From Chryseobacterium gleum (lineage in GTDB: Bacteria > Bacteroidota > Bacteroidia > Flavobacteriales_D > Crocinitomicaceae): a stretch of DNA of 64,000 nucleotides. Shown one piece after another: positions 1 through 7,182 of the stretch. The position numbers and the translations under genes were made by a program. The stretch is from the NCBI GenBank assembly GCA_945897565.1, contig CAMDFN010000006.1, positions 1 to 64,000 on the forward strand, in the 5' to 3' direction. Under the pieces are notes generated by a model. It was not told where the DNA came from. It made no database searches and worked only from the letters and a program-made list of their open reading frames with translations. Numbering within the stretch: position 1 is the stretch's first letter; every line of letters starts with the position of its first letter.

Positions 1-530
1 CCCAACATAGCGCGTTTGTCGCCAACCATTGCAAAGTAATCGGCATACTGAAAATTAAATGGATAGTTTGGACTCATTTTTTGACCTGTATCCAACGCCC
101 GCTTCGCATAATCAAATTTACCCTTGGCCGAAAAGGCTTGGTAGATGGAGATGGCTTGGCCAGGATTAGGGCCAATATCTCCGATCAATTCCTCAAATAT
201 CTTTTTTGCTTTAGCAGGTTCTGCTTGTTCTTCATAAAATTGACCGGCCATTAAGCGAACCTCGTAATCTTGCTTATTCAGACCCATTTGCTTGCGCAGC
301 AATTTCTCGGCATTTTTGACATCCTTTTGCGCCATCAGACATTCGAAATAAGGCAAGAAAATGGCTTTGCTTTGGTCTTGCTCATACACTTTTTCAAAAT
401 AACCAAGTGCTTTGTCTAGTTCCGCATTGTTGTAATAATATTGCGCTAATTGAAGATCGCTTGCCGTTTGGGCATTCGTGTGCCAAGCACTCAACATCAG
501 ACAAAGAAATACGATGATTCTAAAGCTCAT
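1..530 (-). CDS. TPR-repeat secreted protein (3' part cut by window edge)
   Basis: The reverse strand reads open from an ATG at 530 to the left edge, about 176 residues, so the C-terminus lies outside the window. The N-terminus MSFRIIVFLCLMLSAWHTNA looks like a cleavable signal peptide, so the product is probably periplasmic. The rest is helical with tetratricopeptide-like repeats such as LAQYYYNNAELDKALGYFEK and a second unit with EEQAEPAKAKKIFEEL, which suggests a protein-protein scaffold. The start overlaps the stop of the upstream lipoprotein gene (TAATG), so it is probably translationally coupled as the last visible gene of the rpoN operon. The exact partner or function cannot be told. 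Confidence 0.8.
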   Translation of the reverse strand, partial: MSFRIIVFLCLMLSAWHTNAQTASDLQLAQYYYNNAELDKALGYFEKVYEQDQSKAIFLPYFECLMAQKDVKNAEKLLRKQMGLNKQDYEVRLMAGQFYEEQAEPAKAKKIFEELIGDIGPNPGQAISIYQAFSAKGKFDYAKRALDTGQKMSPNYPFNFQYADYFAMVGDKRAML

Positions 531-1078
531 TAGCTACGCTGTTTTTTTAAAAGTGATTGTGAAAAGGCCTCTACCGAAGGGTACAAACGTGCGTATTCAG
601 AAAAGAATTTTTCTTTTGAACGCAGGTAATCAGTGCTTAATTGGCCGAGCTGCTTCACTTTCTGACGCTCAAAACGAATATATGCTGCATAACGCTGGCG
701 CTCTCCTCGGCCGTCTTGAATATCCTGTCTCAAGCGCTTCAAAACGCGCTTTTCTTCTTTGATGCCGTTTCTCACTTGCATATACTGCTGCATCATGGGC
801 TTGATGCTCTTTCTCATGAGCTTGTATGCATCGAGTTTTTTGGCTAGCACCATATCAATGGTGTCGAGTTGCAGATTTTGCTTGATGCGCAATTCGGTTT
901 GTATGGTATTATTTTTAATTGTTGCAATATCAATTAACCTTTTATCTACCAAGTTGCTTTCGATTTGATCTAGTTTGCGATTGAGTTGAGCTATCTGACT
1001 AAGAAACTGCTCGCGTTGTAAGTCGGCACAGGATGATATAAATAGCATGCCCAGGACAACAAAGAACCATTTTTTCAT
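530..1078 (-). CDS. Predicted lipoprotein with coiled coil
   Basis: A 182-residue protein with a short hydrophobic N-terminus ending in a lipobox-like LFISSC, so it is probably lipidated at Cys17. The mature part is almost entirely charged helix (residues 20-175, many K, R, Q, L) with heptad-like spacing, which indicates a coiled coil. It sits 5 bp downstream of the PAP2-like membrane protein gene, and its stop overlaps the start of the TPR gene. I do not recognise a family. A structural or scaffolding envelope role in partnership with the TPR protein is an inference from operon position only. Confidence 0.75.
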   Translation of the reverse strand: MKKWFFVVLGMLFISSCADLQREQFLSQIAQLNRKLDQIESNLVDKRLIDIATIKNNTIQTELRIKQNLQLDTIDMVLAKKLDAYKLMRKSIKPMMQQYMQVRNGIKEEKRVLKRLRQDIQDGRGERQRYAAYIRFERQKVKQLGQLSTDYLRSKEKFFSEYARLYPSVEAFSQSLLKKQRS

Positions 1079-1083
1079 AACAA

Positions 1084-1728
1084 CTAAGATAAATATTGAT
1101 GAATACCCGCCGTCAATAGCAAAGCAAGCGTAAACCCTGCATATACCTCAAGCGGTGTGTGTTTTCTGAGATAAAGTCTGGCGGCCATGGTGAGGCCAGC
1201 AGCAAGTAATGCAGCCAGCAGCCACCACAAACTAAATTGGTCTTGAGCTCTGGTAAAAATTGCTAAAAAACCCAATAAAATACCTGCTCCAGCGCCGTGC
1301 AGCGAAATCTTGATCCAACGATTGACCACTAAAAAAATGCTTGTCACAGCTACTCCTGATAGCGGAAGCGCATAAAAATAGCGGGGCAAAGTTCCCGCGC
1401 CAGCTTTGTAAACAAGAAGGAAAAACAAGACCAATGAATAAACCAACATAATGATCAATGGCAAGCTGCGCTCGCGCTGCCGTTCGATATCAATGGTGCT
1501 GATCACTTTGAAGCGATGCAACAACACAAAAGAGACCCCCGGTGCCACAACACTAAATAAAAAGAAAATGGTAAAAAGCGCCCATTTACTTTCAGTTGGC
1601 GCAAAATACAAACTAGTCATCTCCACATCTGAACTATATGCAGGAACAAAAAGACTGATCAAAATACCATAAGATGGCATAAAGAGGGGTAAAAATACCC
1701 AGGAAAATAAATGAGATAAAAATTTCAT
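1084..1728 (-). CDS. PAP2-like integral membrane protein
   Basis: A 214-residue polytopic membrane protein with about six hydrophobic segments. The C-terminal third resembles the PAP2 (type 2 phosphatidic acid phosphatase) core: KISLHGAGAG recalls the SGH motif, and RLYLRKHTPLEVYAGF recalls the SR-x5-H-x3-D motif, but with Glu where Asp is usual. The first PAP2 motif (KX6RP) is not evident; a basic stretch IERQRERSLP may stand in for it. Catalytic competence is therefore uncertain. The start ATGA overlaps the rpoN stop by 4 nt, indicating coupling in the same operon. Confidence 0.7.
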   Translation of the reverse strand: MKFLSHLFSWVFLPLFMPSYGILISLFVPAYSSDVEMTSLYFAPTESKWALFTIFFLFSVVAPGVSFVLLHRFKVISTIDIERQRERSLPLIIMLVYSLVLFFLLVYKAGAGTLPRYFYALPLSGVAVTSIFLVVNRWIKISLHGAGAGILLGFLAIFTRAQDQFSLWWLLAALLAAGLTMAARLYLRKHTPLEVYAGFTLALLLTAGIHQYLS

Positions 1729-3173
1729 AGTTCTTTGCGCATTCGTGCAACGGGAATTTGAAGTTGTTCACGGTATTTTGCTACCGTGCGTCTGGCTATA
1801 TTGTACCCTTTTTCTTTGAGTAAATCCATTAATTTTTCATCCGTAAGCGGGCTGTGCTTGTCTTCGGCAGCAATCGCATCTGAAAGTATTTTTTTGACTT
1901 CACGGGTAGAAACCTCTTCTCCGCTGTCTGTCGATAAAGACTCTGAGAAAAAATATTTCAAAGAAAAAATACCGTAATTGGTCTGAACGTATTTAGAATT
2001 TGCCACCCTTGAAACCGTTGAAATATCGAGCTCCACGATATCGGCGATGTCTTTGAGGATCATTGGCTTGAGCTTGGTTTCATCGCCGCTCATAAAATAA
2101 GCTTCTTGATACTCGAGTATGGCTCCCATTGTGAGCAGCAAGGTTTGTTGTCTTTGTCTGATGGCATCTATAAACCACTTGGCGCCATCGAGTTTTTGCT
2201 TCACAAATTGAAAGGCTTCTTTGTCGGCCTTTGAACTCTTGGCTCCCTCGGCGTAGCTGCGCAGCATATTTTCATAATCCCGGTTGACTTTAAGATCGGG
2301 TGCATTTCTACTATTTAGGCTCAAATCAATACGGCCTTCGTGCTCTAATAGGGTGAAGTCAGGAATAATTTGCTGATGATTCTTTGCTGCCTCACGCATT
2401 GAGCCACCGGGCTTTGGGTTACATCTCAATATTTCGTCGATGGCCTCTTTGAGGTCTTGGTCTTCAATTTCTAATTTTTTGGCAATGCGCTCGTAATGTT
2501 TCTTGGTAAATTCTTCAAAGAAATTCTCTACAATTTTAAGTGCCGTATAACGAACGATGTCGCCATCTTGTTTTCTGCGCAATTGTAAAAGCAGGCATTC
2601 TTTAAGGTTTCTGGCCCCTACTCCCGCAGGTTCCAATTCTTGCACCAGTGTGAGCACAGCGCCAACTTCTTGTTCAGTTGCATCGATATTCATCGAAAAT
2701 GCCAAGTCGTCTACAATGGCATCTATAGACCGATTGAGGTAGCCAGATTCATCGAGGTTACCGATGATGATGTCGGCAATGACAAACTGCTTTTCGTCGA
2801 GATAAAGTAAATGGAGTTGTTCGGTCAGCCTTTCTTGAAAAGTTTGCTCGCCAGACAAAGGAATAACACGCTCTTCGTCGTCTTTAGACTGGTTATTCGC
2901 TTGTGTTTTGTAATCGGCAATGTCGTCGTCTAGGTAATCTGAGATGTCAAAATCGTTGTCGTCATCGGAGTCGTCTGCATCGTAGTCGTCTTGGTTGTCA
3001 AAGTCGTCTTCTTCTAGCTCCTGACCTTCCTCTAACGCTGGATTTTCTTCTAATTCTTGCTTGATGCGCTGGTCGAGTTCCATGGTTGGCACCTGCAACA
3101 ATTTCATCAGCTGAATTTGTTGAGGGGAGAGTCGTTGCTCTAATTTCTGAATAAGCTGTTGACGCAATGCCAT
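1725..3173 (-). CDS. rpoN: RNA polymerase sigma-54 factor RpoN
   Basis: The 482-residue product has the complete sigma-54 architecture. It has a Gln/Leu-rich activator-interacting region at residues 1-48 (QQLIQKLEQRLSPQQIQLMK), an acidic Asp/Glu linker at about 50-90, a core-binding domain at roughly 110-290, and a C-terminal DNA-binding domain ending in the RpoN box ARRTVAKYREQL (about 460-471). Sigma-54 recognises -24/-12 promoters and needs AAA+ activators; none is encoded in this window. The gene lies between an Omp28-like lipoprotein gene (TAATG overlap) and a PAP2-like gene (ATGA overlap), so it is co-transcribed with envelope genes. Confidence 0.97.
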   Translation of the reverse strand: MALRQQLIQKLEQRLSPQQIQLMKLLQVPTMELDQRIKQELEENPALEEGQELEEDDFDNQDDYDADDSDDDNDFDISDYLDDDIADYKTQANNQSKDDEERVIPLSGEQTFQERLTEQLHLLYLDEKQFVIADIIIGNLDESGYLNRSIDAIVDDLAFSMNIDATEQEVGAVLTLVQELEPAGVGARNLKECLLLQLRRKQDGDIVRYTALKIVENFFEEFTKKHYERIAKKLEIEDQDLKEAIDEILRCNPKPGGSMREAAKNHQQIIPDFTLLEHEGRIDLSLNSRNAPDLKVNRDYENMLRSYAEGAKSSKADKEAFQFVKQKLDGAKWFIDAIRQRQQTLLLTMGAILEYQEAYFMSGDETKLKPMILKDIADIVELDISTVSRVANSKYVQTNYGIFSLKYFFSESLSTDSGEEVSTREVKKILSDAIAAEDKHSPLTDEKLMDLLKEKGYNIARRTVAKYREQLQIPVARMRKEL

Positions 3174-4114
3174 TATTCAATTTTCTGCTTGATGACTTGA
3201 TAAATTTCTTTGGTTACCATGTCGTAAACGTATATCAATACGTGCATGTTTTCAGTGTTAAAGCCCCCATCTAATTGGTTGGGAACTTCAAAGCTATAAT
3301 TGACATAATATTTGCCATTTGTGAGGTCCGCAGGGGTCAGTTGACGACCAAACGGCATACATGCGAGGTTCTTTCTATGGATGTCTCGGTGGGTGTAAGT
3401 ATGATTGTGCGTGTTGTCACTCATTTTTTGATCCCCAACCAAAGAATCTTCAATGATATATCCCGTTATTCCGAGGTCATTTGTAAGTGTTGGATCCAGT
3501 TTATCGACCTCGACATGCAAAAAGGCTCCTTTTGTACTTGGAAAGTAATTCAGTTTAGACTGCAAATTGACTCTTAAATTGTTTTCGGTGAGTAATGTGC
3601 TTGTAATAGAAGACCACTGACCTGGGCCTTGGAAAATATTTCCGCCGATATTGACTCGATTGATCGGCCCGCGCGGATTGCCTACAAAACCAGGGTCGTT
3701 AACGCCAAACCAAGTGCCGATTGACAAACCATCTGGATTTGTAAAATCAAGGGTGTATTCTGCATCTACGCTTTGGAAGTCCCCGATGCCATCTACACCA
3801 GAATGCAGGGAAGCTACAAATACGCGCCCCGGATTGGCTAATTGCAATTGATGAGCAAGTTCTGCCGCTGCCGGACAAAAGATGCATTTATGACCCGTAA
3901 AATCTTCAATAAGTACGTTTCTGTTCACGTTGGTATTGGCCATAAATGTTGGCCATTCGTTGGTGACGTAATCTGTCCACAAGCCAGGGTACAAAGTTGT
4001 ATCTAATTCCAAGCAAAGCTGAACCGGGTACGGGTTGGTGATGCGGTCACAAGAAGGCAATAGATAGAGCCCAAATAAAAGCGCAAATGCTGCAAAAAGA
4101 ATTCCTTGTTTCAT
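3173..4114 (-). CDS. Omp28-like outer-membrane lipoprotein
   Basis: A 313-residue protein with a signal peptide ending in a lipobox-like LLPSC, so it is probably lipid-anchored. The segment VLIEDFTGHKCIFCPAAAEL (about residues 67-86) matches the thioredoxin-like CxxC region typical of Bacteroidota Omp28-family proteins, and the remainder fits the beta-rich Omp28 C-terminal part. It lies 1 bp downstream of a DUF6029-like barrel and is coupled by TAATG to rpoN. A redox or adhesion role has been suggested for the family, but the real function is unknown. Confidence 0.8.
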   Translation of the reverse strand: MKQGILFAAFALLFGLYLLPSCDRITNPYPVQLCLELDTTLYPGLWTDYVTNEWPTFMANTNVNRNVLIEDFTGHKCIFCPAAAELAHQLQLANPGRVFVASLHSGVDGIGDFQSVDAEYTLDFTNPDGLSIGTWFGVNDPGFVGNPRGPINRVNIGGNIFQGPGQWSSITSTLLTENNLRVNLQSKLNYFPSTKGAFLHVEVDKLDPTLTNDLGITGYIIEDSLVGDQKMSDNTHNHTYTHRDIHRKNLACMPFGRQLTPADLTNGKYYVNYSFEVPNQLDGGFNTENMHVLIYVYDMVTKEIYQVIKQKIE

Positions 4115-4115
4115 G

Positions 4116-5777
4116 TTAAAAACTGTGCGTTAAATTGATCATAAGTCCGTTGTTGGCAGGTACAGGGCGGCAAACTCCACCTACGCAAAATAAGCCCGCA
4201 CGCTGACGGCCATAGGATACCGTCAAACGCGTCGCGTCTTTGATGTACCCACAAGTGATAATTGGATAATTGACGCGTTTGCTGACATCTGCGTTTCCAT
4301 AATTGTATTGGTTCATGGCCGAGAAAAACCATCCGGGAGAAATGGTGTACTCGACAAGCGCCGTGGCCCAGTTGCCTTTGTCGTTGATGCCCGCAGCATT
4401 TTTTTGCACCCACATGCCTTGGAGCTCCCAACGAACTGCATGGTGGATATTGATTTTGTAGGTGCCCTCTAAAACAGCAATTCTGGCATGAATAATTCCT
4501 TTTGCATCGCTGACTTTAACAACATCGTTATTGATTTTGATGTCGTAAAAACTCAAAATACCACTCCATTGCTTATTGATTTTCTTGGTGATATTAAAGT
4601 TGATGTCTTGCCAATATAAGCTGTCACTTAAGCCAAAAGGGCGCGTGTGGTATACAACTCTCGAAGAATCGTTGAGGTCGATTCCATTTAAAGTTTGTTC
4701 AGGACGGTATGTTGTAGAAAAGTTAAGCCCGAGCGTAGTGCCATACTTTCCGCCGAGCTTTGTGCCCTTTTTGAAGGTATAGAGCACATCGGCCTGATAA
4801 GCCACCTCTCCCATTGGTTGTGTTGCATAAGGATAAAGTGTAGCGACCAAATTATAGGTGTGTGTTTTATTCAGTGACGGCAAAAAGTTGATCAGTAAAT
4901 CTTGTAAATCTTTGGTGCGGTCTGAGCGGTAACTCATGTTGTCTACTGACTTTCCCGATAACAAAATACCCAAACCTTTTTTGGTGTAGCGCAAATTGAA
5001 AATAGCCGCATGGCCGTTATTGTAGATATATTGGTTATCTGAAGAAGGGTCTTGACCTTTTTGAATAAACTCTGCATCGGCATAAAAATTACCGTACGTG
5101 AGCTTGAGTCTGCCGCCATAAGAAGCAACATTTTGAGGTAAAACCCATTCTGGATTGTTATCTTCTTGAAACTTACTGACGAAAGACGCACCAAGAACTA
5201 CATCGAGCTTTTTATCTTTTAAGAAAGTCAGGCCTTCATTGAGGTGCCACTCTGCGTCTGTTCCGCGCACAAGACCAGCGCCATGAACAATTTGCCCTTG
5301 CTGAAAAGACAAGCGTTGTGTGCCGTACACGCCTTTCAGTACAACACCTTTTCCTGGTCTGAGCACAATGCGCATGCCATCTAATAAGTTGTCGTAACCT
5401 AAATTGCGGTCTTCATATGTTCTCAGCGCCAAGCCAGTGCCAAATTGCTCGTAAAATGTGCCGAGTGTTACATCTACAAAATCATTTTGGTAACCCACGT
5501 AGCGCATGCCGATACCCGTGCCATCAAAACGATTCGGATATCCTTGGATCCGCGGCAAATAGGACTCAAATCGCATGCCTGCCTTAAAGTTTCCTTGTGT
5601 ATAGAAAACGTTCATGTAAGAATTCAGCAAACCTTTTTGCAGCGGTTGCTTGGCGTTGATAATGCTGTCTTCGTTGAGGTATTGAAAGACCGTTTCCATG
5701 TTGCCAGAGATGTTGCCTTGCGCAAAAGAAACCTGACTCAGCAATAAGAAGACTAAGAGCGTACGTGCGTTTTTCAT
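4116..5777 (-). CDS. DUF6029-like outer-membrane beta-barrel protein
   Basis: The 553-residue product begins with a clear signal peptide (MKNARTLLVFLLLSQVSFAQ) and then shows alternating amphipathic strands with many aromatic residues. It ends with the sequence NLTHSF, and a terminal Phe is typical of outer-membrane barrels. The opening region with NYMNVFY-like and RFESYLPRIQGYPNRFDG segments resembles the DUF6029 family of Bacteroidota. It sits between the TlpA-like thioredoxin gene and the Omp28-like gene with 1-3 bp gaps, suggesting that the three secreted proteins work together. No function is established. Confidence 0.75.
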   Translation of the reverse strand: MKNARTLLVFLLLSQVSFAQGNISGNMETVFQYLNEDSIINAKQPLQKGLLNSYMNVFYTQGNFKAGMRFESYLPRIQGYPNRFDGTGIGMRYVGYQNDFVDVTLGTFYEQFGTGLALRTYEDRNLGYDNLLDGMRIVLRPGKGVVLKGVYGTQRLSFQQGQIVHGAGLVRGTDAEWHLNEGLTFLKDKKLDVVLGASFVSKFQEDNNPEWVLPQNVASYGGRLKLTYGNFYADAEFIQKGQDPSSDNQYIYNNGHAAIFNLRYTKKGLGILLSGKSVDNMSYRSDRTKDLQDLLINFLPSLNKTHTYNLVATLYPYATQPMGEVAYQADVLYTFKKGTKLGGKYGTTLGLNFSTTYRPEQTLNGIDLNDSSRVVYHTRPFGLSDSLYWQDINFNITKKINKQWSGILSFYDIKINNDVVKVSDAKGIIHARIAVLEGTYKINIHHAVRWELQGMWVQKNAAGINDKGNWATALVEYTISPGWFFSAMNQYNYGNADVSKRVNYPIITCGYIKDATRLTVSYGRQRAGLFCVGGVCRPVPANNGLMINLTHSF

Positions 5778-5780
5778 GTA

Positions 5781-6299
5781 TTATTTTTCGCTCAATTTGA
5801 GCAATTCTTGATAGAGTTTTTCTTCGTCTCCTGGGGCGTAATTGTTATGAGAATAAACAATAAAGCCATTTTTATCGACTAAAAAAGTATGGGGCACATT
5901 ATTGACACCCATTGCGCGCTTGAAGTCCCAGTTTGGATCCATCAAAACGGTGTAGTCCCATGCTTTTCCATTCACGTATACCGGCACTTGACTTTTTGTT
6001 TTTTCGTCGTCTATCGCCACAGCGATGAGAGTGACGCCTGTTTCGGCAACCCAATCTTCATAAACCTCGTGAATGGTATTGAGTTCTTTTTTGCACGGAG
6101 CGCACCAAGTTGCCCAAAAACTAATGATGACCGGACCATTTGCGGTTAATTCAGCGGTGTTGATCGCCTTGCCTCTCATGTCCACCAACTTAACCGAAGG
6201 CACTTGTTTTTGATTGAGTGAAGTTTCTGCAGCTGGCTCTTGGGCTTGAACGGCCAAAGAAAAAGTACCAGCCAAAAGGAGTAAGAATAATTGTTTCAT
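5781..6299 (-). CDS. TlpA-like periplasmic thioredoxin
   Basis: I place the start at 6299 (MKQLFLLLLAGTFSLAVQAQ), which gives a proper signal peptide and a 172-residue protein; a longer upstream reading frame would overrun the promoter. The thioredoxin-fold core contains WATWCAPCKKEL (active-site CAPC), the DP-N-W segment and the cis-Pro stretch NNVPHTFLVDKNG, all typical of TlpA/ResA-like disulfide reductases of the periplasm. It is the first gene of the leftward operon leading to rpoN. Its partner is probably the CxxC-containing Omp28-like protein two genes downstream (inference). Confidence 0.9.
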   Translation of the reverse strand: MKQLFLLLLAGTFSLAVQAQEPAAETSLNQKQVPSVKLVDMRGKAINTAELTANGPVIISFWATWCAPCKKELNTIHEVYEDWVAETGVTLIAVAIDDEKTKSQVPVYVNGKAWDYTVLMDPNWDFKRAMGVNNVPHTFLVDKNGFIVYSHNNYAPGDEEKLYQELLKLSEK

Positions 6300-6340
6300 A
6301 ATTTGAATTTTCCGTGGCGAGACAAAAACCTTGCCGAATT

Positions 6341-6369
6341 CAAAAGTAAGAAAAAAGCAGCGATGCAAA
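6341..6369 (-). promoter_or_regulatory. Promoter of the tlpA-like/rpoN operon
   Basis: On the minus strand TTTG (6369-6366) is followed after 17 nt by TACTTTTG (6348-6341), an exact match to the Bacteroidota TAnnTTTG -7 element at an accepted -33 spacing. It lies about 41 nt before the ATG at 6299 and is the only good match in this intergenic region in that direction. Confidence 0.65.
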
Positions 6370-6382
6370 AAATGGCTTAGAT

Positions 6383-6413
6383 TTTGATAAGTGCGGTGAA
6401 AAGCTTATTTTTG
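6383..6413 (+). promoter_or_regulatory. Promoter of the T9SS cargo/rnr unit
   Basis: TTTG (6383-6386), 19 nt, then TATTTTTG (6406-6413): a perfect copy of the classical Bacteroides -33/-7 promoter (TTTG-N19-TAnnTTTG). It lies 16 nt upstream of the ATG at 6430 and is back to back with the leftward promoter. Confidence 0.75.
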
Positions 6414-6429
6414 AACAAAGTGTATCTTC

Positions 6430-7182
6430 ATGAAAACCTTATTTCTATCTCTATTCTGTCTTTTTAGTGTTGCCAGCTTCGCACAAAACAACATCGTCAT
6501 CCATCTAGATGGTCAAACCAACGATATTTCAGGTCAAACACATACTGTCGTTGCTACATCCGGCGCCTTAATAGACATCCCTTTTGACGTCGTCAACAAC
6601 ACAGGTGCGCTTGTTCAATGGCGCATTACCCGCAAACAAATCAGCGTACCCGCTGGCTGGTCAGACGCGCTTTGTTGGGGCTCCTCAACCGACCCGTTTG
6701 GCGGCACTTGCTATTCTTCTGGTCAAATGAACACCAATCCTTGGACTTCGCCGGGTACACAAACTGTACTTTTCGACATCAACGATGGCGACTACGGCAA
6801 AATGAAAGTTTCTGTCGATCCAGAAGACAACACATTTGGACAAGCTCATTACCGTTATTATATGACCACTAACGGCCTCAATATGCTCGACTCAGTTGAC
6901 CTTATTGTAGACTACCTTGCTGCAGTTAAGCCAACTGTCAAAGAAGAAATCAGCATTGTTGTTTCTCCAAACCCAAGTACAGAATACGTAAATATTCAAT
7001 TTACTGGCGTAGAGCAAATGCAGCTCAAAATGGTAGATGCACTTGGTAACGTCATCACCCGTGAATTGCTTACTTCTAACCGCAAAATCAACGTGAGTGA
7101 CCTCAACAGTGGTATCTACTTCCTCGTATTTGAAGCGCCTGGTTCCAAGAGCATTACACGTAAATTGGTTGTCAGACACTAA
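6430..7182 (+). CDS. Secreted protein with type A T9SS sorting domain
   Basis: A 250-residue protein with a signal peptide (MKTLFLSLFCLFSVASFAQ). An immunoglobulin-like beta domain follows (about residues 25-165), and the C-terminus has the hallmarks of a T9SS type A sorting domain: VSPNPSTEYVNIQF at about 178, LNSGIYFLVFE near 225, and the basic end KLVVRH. The protein is therefore expected to cross the outer membrane by the PorSS machinery and be processed or anchored at the cell surface. The N-terminal part is not a family I recognise. The stop overlaps the rnr start (TAATG), so the two genes are translationally coupled although functionally unrelated. Confidence 0.9.
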   Translation: MKTLFLSLFCLFSVASFAQNNIVIHLDGQTNDISGQTHTVVATSGALIDIPFDVVNNTGALVQWRITRKQISVPAGWSDALCWGSSTDPFGGTCYSSGQMNTNPWTSPGTQTVLFDINDGDYGKMKVSVDPEDNTFGQAHYRYYMTTNGLNMLDSVDLIVDYLAAVKPTVKEEISIVVSPNPSTEYVNIQFTGVEQMQLKMVDALGNVITRELLTSNRKINVSDLNSGIYFLVFEAPGSKSITRKLVVRH

